Source: a bacterium D16-76
GTDB taxonomy: Bacteria; Bacillota; Clostridia; Oscillospirales; Acutalibacteraceae
DNA: 64,000 nt
NCBI GenBank assembly: GCA_009917445.1
Contig: QZEE01000008.1
Span: 1-64,000 of the forward strand
Reading direction: 5' to 3'
The notes under the pieces: generated by a model
What the model saw: only the letters and a program-made list of their open reading frames with translations
Told to the model about the DNA's origin: nothing
Databases searched by the model: none
Made by a program: the position numbers and the translations under genes
Shown here: piece after piece, positions 24,576 to 30,852 of the stretch
Numbering within the stretch: position 1 is the stretch's first letter
Layout of the letters: every line of letters starts with the position of its first letter

Positions 24576-25138
24576 AGGGAACACCTCCATATAAATTTAC
24601 AAGCTCACTATATCACATTTATCTGAAAAAAGCAATGCCCTGGGTGGATTTACCCAAGGGAATTTCTGTTTCCCCCTGGATTCGCCTTTTTACAGGCTTT
24701 TAAAAGATGTCAAAAAAGGAAATAGGAGGTGTCAAATGGGTTACAATGGTTACGAATTGTTTACAAAATGGCACTTTTTGGTGGATTTCTGCGTATTTTT
24801 GGGGTGATTTTGGCGGCTGCGCGGGGGCGTTTTGGGGGTAAAATTTTTGCTGTTTTGGCTGATTTTGCAAGAAGCCATCCACAAACTTGCAAAATGGAAG
24901 GATTAACCGCTTCCCTAACGGGGGACCAAGTTACGCGGTCAAGGGGCGTAAACGTTCGCAAGGCGAACGTTTGACCCCTTGTAGGGGTCTCGGGGGCAAA
25001 GCCCCTGAGTGGGGGTTGGGGGTTGCTGCGTCCCAGTGGGACGCGTCCAGCAACCGACCGAGCCGGCAGGCGAGACAAGCCCCAAGGTCTTCCAATTATA
25101 TAGAGGAAAGAGCGGCTTTTTGCGGCGCATACCTGCCT
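24576..25138. other. Gene-free stretch with palindromic repeats
   Basis: No coding sequence seen. It holds AAACGTTCGC/GCGAACGTTT (24947-24971), a GGGGTCTCGGGGGCAAAG/CCCC hairpin-like segment and a GC-rich tract resembling the intergenic tracts at 36520-36710. The first part (24700-24880) is AT-rich with T- and G-rich runs and no motif I recognise. Confidence 0.5.
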
Positions 25139-26005
25139 TTACTTTTCCAGCCCCTTTAACTCTTCCATTTCCTTCCGGTCAATTTTCATTTTCCCGTCCC
25201 GCAGCACCTTTACCTGGTCGGCGGTGTACACCTTGGGGGCGGCGTCAGGGTCTTTGTCCAGGCGCACGGTGAGCTTGCGGGTCAACAGGTTGGTGTCAAT
25301 GACAATGCCTTTGCCATCTGGCGTAGAGACCAGGGCGTTTACCTTGGGGGTGGTGCGCAGCAAGTCCTGGTAAGCCTCTTGCTCGTACTTCAGGCAGCAC
25401 ATAAGCCGCCCGCAGGTGCCGCTGATTTTTACGGGGTTCAGCGAAAGCCCCTGTTCTTTGGCCATTTTAATGGAAACCGGCTGGAAGCCCCCTAAAAACG
25501 ACCCGCAGCAAAAGGGCCGCCCGCAGATGCCCATGCCGCCCAGCATCTTGGCTTCGTCGCGCACGCCAATCTGCCGGAGCTCGATGCGGGTGTGGAACAT
25601 GCCGGCCAGGTCTTTCACCAGCTCGCGGAAATCGACCCGCCCGTCGGCGGTAAAGTAGAACAGGATTTTGCTGTTATCAAAGGTGTACTCTACGTCCACC
25701 AGCTTCATTTCCAGGCCGCGGCTGGCGATTTTCTTCTCGCAGGCCCGGAAAGCCGAGCGCTCCTTTTTGTGGTTGTCCTCTACCTTCTGGATATCTTCAC
25801 GGGTGGCCTTGCGCACCAGCTTGCGCAGGGGCTGTATAATGGCCCCGTCGTTGATTTCCCGGTTCTCCATAGCCACCTCGCCGCACTCCATGCCCCGTGC
25901 GGTCTCTACAATGGCCATATCGCCTTTTTCCAGGGTGGCTTCCCCTGGGTCGAAATAATAGATCTTGCCGGTATTTTTAAAGCGTACCCCGATTACCTCG
26001 GCCAT
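25139..26005 (-). CDS. ricT: RicT/YaaT-like PSP1-domain protein
   Basis: 288 residues of the PSP1 family. The central part holds the cysteine pattern MGICGRPFCCGSFL and SGTCGRLMCCLKYE, which in the Bacillus RicAFT complex helps bind [4Fe-4S] clusters. RicT (YaaT) there aids RNase Y-dependent mRNA maturation and phosphorelay steps leading to sporulation, competence and biofilm. Size and motifs fit fully; RicA and RicF are not in the window. Read from the same strand as tRNA-Leu but behind a terminator. Confidence 0.9.
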   Translation of the reverse strand: MAEVIGVRFKNTGKIYYFDPGEATLEKGDMAIVETARGMECGEVAMENREINDGAIIQPLRKLVRKATREDIQKVEDNHKKERSAFRACEKKIASRGLEMKLVDVEYTFDNSKILFYFTADGRVDFRELVKDLAGMFHTRIELRQIGVRDEAKMLGGMGICGRPFCCGSFLGGFQPVSIKMAKEQGLSLNPVKISGTCGRLMCCLKYEQEAYQDLLRTTPKVNALVSTPDGKGIVIDTNLLTRKLTVRLDKDPDAAPKVYTADQVKVLRDGKMKIDRKEMEELKGLEK

Positions 26006-26044
26006 ACACGTTCTCCCCTTTCTTTTGCGGGACTATATACGAAA

Positions 26045-26083
26045 AAGCCCGAACCCCTCCCCTGCCGGGGCACCTGGGTTCGG
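26045..26083 (-). terminator. Terminator after tRNA-Leu
   Basis: On the minus strand CCGAACCC and GGGTTCGG pair around a loop with its own CCCC/GGGG pair and are followed by GCTTTTT. It lies 10 bases past the tRNA 3' end and before ricT. Confidence 0.75.
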
Positions 26084-26092
26084 ACTTCTCTT

Positions 26093-26179
26093 TGGTGCAG
26101 GTAACAGGACTTGAACCTGCATGAACTTGCGCTCATATGGACCTGAACCATACGCGTCTGCCAATTCCGCCATACCTGC
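26093..26179 (-). tRNA. tRNA-Leu (CAG)
   Basis: 87-nt class II tRNA with encoded CCA: acceptor GCAGGTA pairs with TACCTGC, discriminator A, anticodon stem TATGG/CCATA around TTCAGGT (anticodon CAG), long variable arm, and T arm GCAGGTTCAAGTCCTGT. It reads the CUG leucine codon, very frequent in this GC-rich genome. Confidence 0.96.
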
Positions 26180-26214
26180 GCACCATATTTGCGATCTCGT
26201 TTGACCGCTTGTTT

Positions 26215-26243
26215 ATTATAGCACCTGCGTGGCCAAAAGTCAA
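26215..26243 (-). promoter_or_regulatory. Promoter of tRNA-Leu
   Basis: On the minus strand TTGACT (26243-26238), 17 bases, TATAAT (26220-26215), about 30 bases before the tRNA. Confidence 0.8.
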
Positions 26244-26288
26244 CATGTTTTGCAAATTTTTTTCGGCCTTTCCTTCTCTTCTTTTTTA

Positions 26289-26297
26289 TGCTATACT
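26289..26297 (+). promoter_or_regulatory. Extended -10 promoter before mtnN
   Basis: TGCTATACT (extended -10) in a T-rich region 74 bases before the mtnN start; no good -35 hexamer, as is common with TGn promoters. Confidence 0.45.
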
Positions 26298-26370
26298 GTT
26301 TTTTGATTTTGCAGCCTGCGGGGCGGGCGAATCGGGAAGAAAAATTTGGATTGACCAGGAGGTATAGGAT

Positions 26371-27111
26371 ATGAAAGTGAAGCCGGTTTGTGTGAGCAAA
26401 AAGCCTATTGGGATTATTGGCGCTATGGCGGTGGAAGTGGAGGCCCTGATTGCGGGCATGGAAGGGGTCTGCGTGGAGGAAGCGGCCGGGCTGGCGTTTC
26501 ACCGGGGCACGCTGGAAGGGGTGCCCTGCGTGGTGGCAGAGTGCGGGCCCGGGAAGGTCAACGCGGCGGTGTGCGCCCAGACTATGCTGCTGCGGTATGA
26601 GCCCAGGCTGATTATCAACGTGGGCGTGGCCGGGGGCGTGGGCAGCCAGGTGCATATTGGCGATTTGGTGGTGGCGGCTGCCTGCGTGCAGTATGATTTT
26701 GACACCACGGCTATGGGGGACCCGCTGGGGACGGTATTTATTCGCCGGGCCAGCGGGGACAACGAGGATGTACGGCTGCTGCCCTGCTGTGAGGAGGCCG
26801 CGGCTGTGCTGCTGGGGGAGGCCCGCTCGATTTATGGGGGAGCACATTTTGGGGTGGTGTGCACGGGGGATACCTTTGTGGCAGACCCGGAAAAGAACCG
26901 GTTTTTGGATGAGGCGTTCCAGGCCCAGGCGGTGGAGATGGAGGGCGGGGCTATTGCCCAGGTGTGCTACATGGGGCAGGTGCCCTGCGCGGTGCTGCGG
27001 GCGATTTCGGACTGTGCGAATGATGAATCGCCGATGGATTTCCCGGCGTTTACGAAGGTGGCGGCAGAGAAAAGCAGCCAGCTGCTTAAGGCGGCGATTG
27101 GGAAGCTGTAA
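26371..27111 (+). CDS. mtnN: 5'-methylthioadenosine/S-adenosylhomocysteine nucleosidase
   Basis: 246 residues of the purine phosphorylase-like nucleosidase family. IGIIGAMAVEVEAL at the start, INVGVAGGV, the purine-ribose site VEMEGGAIAQVC and the catalytic aspartate in LRAISDCAND are all present. It cleaves MTA and SAH, feeding methionine salvage and making the AI-2 precursor. ATG follows AGGAGG. Followed by a clear terminator, so probably monocistronic. Confidence 0.93.
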   Translation: MKVKPVCVSKKPIGIIGAMAVEVEALIAGMEGVCVEEAAGLAFHRGTLEGVPCVVAECGPGKVNAAVCAQTMLLRYEPRLIINVGVAGGVGSQVHIGDLVVAAACVQYDFDTTAMGDPLGTVFIRRASGDNEDVRLLPCCEEAAAVLLGEARSIYGGAHFGVVCTGDTFVADPEKNRFLDEAFQAQAVEMEGGAIAQVCYMGQVPCAVLRAISDCANDESPMDFPAFTKVAAEKSSQLLKAAIGKL

Positions 27112-27188
27112 AGGTAATTGGCTTTATTTGTATGTAAAGTGTAATAGCTTGTCGGATCGCGCCGGAAAGGGGCGGCGGGAAGCTGGGA

Positions 27189-27217
27189 AGGGGCGGCGCA
27201 GGCCGCTCCTTTTTTTG
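27189..27217 (+). terminator. Terminator after mtnN
   Basis: AGGGGCGGC (27189-27197) pairs with GCCGCTCCT (27202-27210) with one G-T pair, followed by a run of T. Confidence 0.75.
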
Positions 27218-27223
27218 TGGGGC

Positions 27224-27276
27224 TTGACAGGGCGAACGATTGATAGTATACTGGGTGATAGACTAACAGTTGTTCG
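27224..27276 (+). promoter_or_regulatory. Promoter and likely TetR operator
   Basis: TTGACA (27224-27229), 17 bases, TATACT (27247-27252). GAACGATTGATAG before the -10 and CTAACAGTTGTTC after it form an imperfect inverted repeat (10 of 13 positions) spanning the -10 box, a typical autoregulatory TetR site. Confidence 0.6.
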
Positions 27277-27291
27277 TGTGGAGGTGTTTAA

Positions 27292-27912
27292 TTGGAGACG
27301 CGGGAGAGGATTTTGTGGGAGGCGCTGGGGCTTTTTGCCCAGAAGGGCTTTGAGGCGGTTTCGGTGCGGGAGTTGGCTGGGGCTGTGGGGATACGGGAAA
27401 GCTCGCTGTACAACCACTTTAAGAGCAAGCAGGATATTTTTGACTGCCTGGTGGACACCTGCTGGGGGAGGGCCCAGGATTATTTTCAGCAGCAGAGGCT
27501 GCCGTTTTCGGCGGGGGACGACCTTAGCGCTTTTTCGGAGAGGGATTTTGGCAGGCTGGGGGAGGCGGTTTCGGGGGTTTTCCGCTATTTTTTTGAGGAC
27601 CCTTGGGCGCGGCTGTTCCGGCAGGTGCTGGTGGTTAGCCAGTATCATGATTGTAAGGCTAGAGAGCTTTACAACAGATTGTATAGGGATTACCCTTTGC
27701 ATATGCAGGAGGTTATTTTTAGTGGGCTGATGGAAAGCGGGAAGTGCCCGTCCGGCGACCCGGCGGCGATGGCCCTGGGGTTTTATGGCGGGGTGTTTTT
27801 ATTGCTGCACACCTGTGGGTCTTGGGAAGAGGCAAGGCCGCTGTTTATGCAGCATCTGGCGCAATTTACGCGACAAATGGGTATATCTTGTGAAAGGGAG
27901 GACGAAAAGTGA
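27292..27912 (+). CDS. TetR-family transcriptional regulator
   Basis: 206 residues; the N-terminal 50 form the TetR helix-turn-helix (LGLFAQKGFEAVSVRELAGA then RESSLYNHFKSKQDIFDCLV), the rest a helical ligand domain. Starts with TTG behind GGAGGTG. It overlaps the flavodoxin gene by four bases (GTGA), so both are one operon and the regulator likely controls the flavodoxin and itself. Ligand unknown. Confidence 0.9.
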   Translation: METRERILWEALGLFAQKGFEAVSVRELAGAVGIRESSLYNHFKSKQDIFDCLVDTCWGRAQDYFQQQRLPFSAGDDLSAFSERDFGRLGEAVSGVFRYFFEDPWARLFRQVLVVSQYHDCKARELYNRLYRDYPLHMQEVIFSGLMESGKCPSGDPAAMALGFYGGVFLLLHTCGSWEEARPLFMQHLAQFTRQMGISCEREDEK

Positions 27913-28430
27913 AGACGTTGGTGGTTTTTTATTCGAAGACGGGGTTTACGCGGCAGTATGCCCAATGGCTGGCGGAGGACCTGGGAGCGGAGTGCGTAGC
28001 TTACGAGAAGCGTAAAGGGATAAAGCTTGACAGGTATGACGCGATTGCTTTTGGCGGGCGGCTGCACGCGGGGGTGATTTGCGGGGCCAAGTGGTTCTTT
28101 AAGCGGGCGGCAGGCTTGGAGGGGAAACGGCTGGCGCTGTTTTTTACGGGGGCTACGCCTCCGGGGGATAAGGTTGTGGAGGCTGCGGTTAGGCAGAATA
28201 TGCCCCCGGAGCTGCGGGGGCGCATACCGGCTTTTTACCTGTGGGCGGGGCTGAATTATGAGAAAATGGGCGCTGTAGACCGGATTATGATGGCAATGCT
28301 GCGGAAAATGCTAGCAGCAAAGAAAGGCCCGAGCCCGGAAGAACAGGAAATGGCGCGGATGGTGGCGGGGTCTTATGACAAGGTGGACAGGGGGTATTTG
28401 CGGGAAGTGGAGGCGTATTTGCGGGGATGA
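27909..28430 (+). CDS. Flavodoxin-domain protein
   Basis: 173 residues starting with VVFYSKTGFTRQYAQWL, where S-K-T-G-F-T is the FMN phosphate loop, followed by a flavodoxin-like fold (AIAFGGRLHAGVI). The family includes protoporphyrinogen-oxidase-like HemG relatives and small FMN redox proteins. Starts with GTG overlapping the TetR stop. Role probably redox stress or detoxification, from the operon with a TetR sensor. Confidence 0.8.
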   Translation: MKTLVVFYSKTGFTRQYAQWLAEDLGAECVAYEKRKGIKLDRYDAIAFGGRLHAGVICGAKWFFKRAAGLEGKRLALFFTGATPPGDKVVEAAVRQNMPPELRGRIPAFYLWAGLNYEKMGAVDRIMMAMLRKMLAAKKGPSPEEQEMARMVAGSYDKVDRGYLREVEAYLRG

Positions 28431-28440
28431 GGGATAGAAA

Positions 28441-28471
28441 AAGGCAGGGCGCTTGGAAAGCGCCCTGCCTT
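28441..28471. terminator. Bidirectional terminator between flavodoxin and lexA
   Basis: AAGGCAGGGCGCTT and AAGCGCCCTGCCTT form a 14-bp stem with a GGA loop, with A and T tails on both sides, between two converging genes. Confidence 0.85.
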
Positions 28472-28525
28472 TACAGATGCGGGGGAGTGGAGGCGAATCG
28501 GCAAAACACGACAAGGTTTGCAGCT

Positions 28526-29107
28526 TTACAGGTATCGGACTACGGCGATGACTTTGCCCAGGATGGAGACGTCTTGGGCGTAGATGGGCTCGTAGTCGGG
28601 GTTTTCGGGTTGGAGGCGCACACGGCCTTCCTCCCGGTAAAGGGTCTTGACGGTGGCTTCGTCGCCCAGGAGGGCTACTACGATCTGGCCGTCGTCGGTG
28701 GTGGGGACCTGTTCGGCGATTACATAGTCGCCGTCCAAGATGCCGGCGTCGCGCATGCTTAGGCCGCTGACGTGGAGGGCGAAAAGCTCTTTGCCGGCTT
28801 TTTGGGGGAAGGGGATGTAGCCTTCAATGTCCTCTACCGCCAAGATAGGCATGCCTGCCGTGACTTTGCCCAGGATGGGCACCTGCACGGCCGCCTGGCT
28901 GCCTTCGATGCGGATGGAGCGGTTGAGGCCCGCCTCGCGGGTGATGTAGCCCAACTTTTCCAGGGTCTTTAAATGGGCATGCACAGTGGAGGTAGACCGC
29001 AGGCCTGTGGCGTTGCAGATCTCCCGGACAGTGGGGGGGATGCCGGAGGGCATGGCCTCCCGCAGATAGTCGTATACCTTTTGCTGGCTTTTTGTCAATG
29101 GTTCCAT
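28526..29107 (-). CDS. lexA: LexA repressor
   Basis: 193 residues. N-terminal winged helix (TVREICNATGLRSTSTVHAH) and C-terminal S24 autoprotease with cleavage site A84-G85 (VTAGMP), nucleophile S117 (SGLSM) and K154 (ATVKTL). It represses the SOS regulon and self-cleaves with RecA filaments. The start at MEPLTKSQ has GGGAGG 8 bases upstream; an ATG six bases earlier is too close. An SOS box lies in its own promoter. Confidence 0.96.
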   Translation of the reverse strand: MEPLTKSQQKVYDYLREAMPSGIPPTVREICNATGLRSTSTVHAHLKTLEKLGYITREAGLNRSIRIEGSQAAVQVPILGKVTAGMPILAVEDIEGYIPFPQKAGKELFALHVSGLSMRDAGILDGDYVIAEQVPTTDDGQIVVALLGDEATVKTLYREEGRVRLQPENPDYEPIYAQDVSILGKVIAVVRYL

Positions 29108-29165
29108 GACCATGCCTCCCTATGGAAAAATGGGCGTTGCTTCCTCTGCCTAAACCTTTATTACT

Positions 29166-29208
29166 AACAGTATAACACAAAGGAAGGAAAAACGCAAACG
29201 TTTGTTTG
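29166..29208 (-). promoter_or_regulatory. lexA promoter with SOS box
   Basis: CAAAC-GTTT-GTTTG at 29195-29208 fits the Gram-positive LexA box CRAAC-N4-GTTYG. It overlaps the -35 region of a minus-strand promoter whose -10 is TATACT (about 29174-29169). This points to autoregulation as in Bacillus. Confidence 0.65.
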
Positions 29209-29326
29209 AAATTTTTTCGGGATTTTTACGCCTCTTTTCGTCAAGTTTCGGGAAAGTTCACAAATGAAGGTGAATTTCTTTAAGGTTTATTCACAGGGCG
29301 GTAACAACTTATGGAGGCGCAGGGGT

Positions 29327-29332
29327 TATAAT
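29327..29332 (+). promoter_or_regulatory. -10 box of candidate small RNA
   Basis: TATAAT, about six bases before a stem-loop that starts at 29337. No convincing -35 hexamer is visible, so strength or sigma factor is uncertain. Confidence 0.4.
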
Positions 29333-29337
29333 AGGGA

Positions 29338-29453
29338 TGTACTCAAAGGAAACGGGATGGACCTTTTCTTGAGATACATGTTCTACCCTCCTCAATAATA
29401 CCCCTCAAGCAAAAGTGAGAAAGGCTGGAAGTTTTCCGGCCTTTCTCACTTTT
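29338..29453 (+). ncRNA. Candidate small RNA with C-rich single strand
   Basis: About 116 nt between a TATAAT box and a strong terminator. The 5' stem joins ATGTA-CTCAA (29337-29346) to TTGAG-A-TACAT (29379-29389). A stretch with no pairing follows and contains CCCTCC and CCCCTC, complementary to Shine-Dalgarno sequences. The terminator stem AAAAGTGAGAAAGGC/GCCTTTCTCACTTTT ends it. No reading frame with a binding site is seen. The layout resembles Firmicutes sRNAs that block translation starts with C-rich loops. I do not recognise a named family. Confidence 0.5.
29411..29453. terminator. Strong terminator of the small RNA
   Basis: AAAAGTGAGAAAGGC (29411-29425) pairs with GCCTTTCTCACTTTT (29439-29453), with an inner GGAA/TTCC; T-run on the plus strand. 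Confidence 0.85.
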
Positions 29454-29455
29454 GT

Positions 29456-29485
29456 GTATAATTTCTTTCCGGGCGGGCTACAATA
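29456..29485 (+). promoter_or_regulatory. Sigma-F-type promoter of the spoIIQ-like gene
   Basis: GTATA (29456-29460), 15 bases, GGCTACAATA (29476-29485). This fits the sigma-F pattern GYATA-N15-GGnnAnAnTR at every fixed position and lies 46 bases before the ATG. spoIIQ is a forespore sigma-F gene in Bacillus. Confidence 0.65.
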
Positions 29486-29531
29486 CAGTCACGAAGCCAG
29501 TGTATTTTACTCCGAAAGGAATGGAACCTCT

Positions 29532-30344
29532 ATGAATGGAAAAAGATTTTCAGAAGATAAGGCAAGGCGCAACGGGTTTTACCTGGCGCTGGCGGTGTGC
29601 CTGGTGGCGGTGGGCATTGCCGCCTGGAGCACCTATGACGCGGTGCAGGGCTATTTGAGCCCGGAGGACGGGGCCAGCGACCCGGCGCTGGTGTCCCAGC
29701 AGGAGGAGGACGTGCGGAAGGGCCAGGAGGACAGCGACCCCGAGGCCGCCAAAAAGGCCGGCAGCGCGGGGACGGTGTCTAAGGCTTCTTCGGCGGCGGA
29801 GGCGGGGGCCCAGACGGTGAGCAAGTCCCCTAAGGCTGCGCCGACTAAGAGCCCGGCCCCTACGCCTACGCCAGAGCCGGAAAGCAGCCAGGCCCCCCAG
29901 GTGCCGGCAACGGCGCCGCTGTATGAGATCAGCACGGAGATGATTTACCCGGTGCAGTCTAAGCAGGTGGACAAGGCGTACAGCTCGGGGGCGCCTATGT
30001 ATTCGGAGACCATGAAGGATTGGCGGGTACACGCGGGGTGCGATATCGCTGCCGAAGCCGGGGAACAGGTGCTGGCCTGCGGCAACGGCATGGTGAAGGA
30101 GACGTATACCGACAGCATGTTAGGCAACGTGGTGGTCATTGAGCATGGAGACTATATGTTCTATTACTGCGGCGTGGGGGAAGATTTCCTGGTGCAGCCG
30201 GAGGAGGTAGTCTCTATGGGGCAGGCCATTGGCACGGTGACGGCGGTGCCGGTGGAGGCGGCCCAGCAGCCCCACCTGCATTTGGAAGTGCGGCGGGACG
30301 GGGCGTGTTTAGATCCCCGGGGCCTGCTGGACGGGAAAAATTAA
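29532..30344 (+). CDS. spoIIQ: SpoIIQ-like M23/LytM protein
   Basis: 270 residues: short basic N-terminus, one membrane helix (FYLALAVCLVAVGIAAW), a long Ala/Pro/Thr-rich linker, and a C-terminal LytM domain (WRVHAGCDIAAEAGEQVLA to HLHLEVRRDGACLDP). The HxxxD and HxH metal ligands are kept, as in clostridial SpoIIQ. SpoIIQ on the forespore side binds SpoIIIAH on the mother-cell side to form the engulfment channel. A sigma-F-type promoter and neighbouring bofA support this over a vegetative cell-wall hydrolase. Confidence 0.8.
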   Translation: MNGKRFSEDKARRNGFYLALAVCLVAVGIAAWSTYDAVQGYLSPEDGASDPALVSQQEEDVRKGQEDSDPEAAKKAGSAGTVSKASSAAEAGAQTVSKSPKAAPTKSPAPTPTPEPESSQAPQVPATAPLYEISTEMIYPVQSKQVDKAYSSGAPMYSETMKDWRVHAGCDIAAEAGEQVLACGNGMVKETYTDSMLGNVVVIEHGDYMFYYCGVGEDFLVQPEEVVSMGQAIGTVTAVPVEAAQQPHLHLEVRRDGACLDPRGLLDGKN

Positions 30345-30406
30345 CAGGAAGCTAGAGGGCGGCGTGCCTTTGCGGGCGCGCCGCTTTTTTGCGGGGGGAT
30401 GCGGGG

Positions 30407-30583
30407 TTAGAGGAGGAAGCCCTGGCACAGCACCAGCAAAGTCACCCCGGGGATGCCCAGCAGGCCGGCACCCAGGAGGCTTAGGCGGTTGACGGGAAGG
30501 AAGACCCCGGTATAAGGCCCGCAAAGGTTTACCAGCGCCAAGGCCCCCAAGCCCAGCGCCGCGGACAGAAGAAAGCTTTTCAC
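30407..30583 (-). CDS. bofA: BofA-family pro-sigma-K processing inhibitor
   Basis: 58 residues with two hydrophobic segments and the family pattern GPYTGVFLPVN followed by GIPGVTLLVL. BofA sits in the outer forespore membrane and holds the SpoIVFB protease inactive until the forespore signal arrives. The GTG start at 30583 is preceded by GGAAAGG; the earlier in-frame ATG lacks support. It faces the spoIIQ-like gene tail to tail. Confidence 0.75.
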   Translation of the reverse strand: MKSFLLSAALGLGALALVNLCGPYTGVFLPVNRLSLLGAGLLGIPGVTLLVLCQGFLL

Positions 30584-30734
30584 ATGCCCACGTCCTTTCC
30601 TTGTGAGGAGATGTCCATACCTCAACATATGCGGGTCGGGGGGGCGTTATGATTAAACCCACCAGGGCTGTCTCGCCCGCCGGATCTGGCTGCCGTACCC
30701 CACTGGGGCACACCACTCCCTGGCCCCACTACCC

Positions 30735-30812
30735 AAAGAACGGTAAAGGTTTTTTGAAGGGTGCAGGGGAACTTTTTTCCTCAAAAAAAGTTCCCCTGCC
30801 CGCCGGAGGCAA
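30735..30812 (+). repeat. Intergenic hairpin repeat of the CCGYCGGAGRC family
   Basis: AAAGGTTTTTTGAAG, then a stem GCAGGGGAACTTTTTT with AAAAAAGTTCCCCTGC, then CCGCCGGAGGC. Flanks match the repeats at 48106 and 54476 while the stem differs but pairs. Confidence 0.65.
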
Positions 30813-30852
30813 AAAAAGGCCCCTGGCTTTGGGCCGGGGCCTTTGGATGGGG

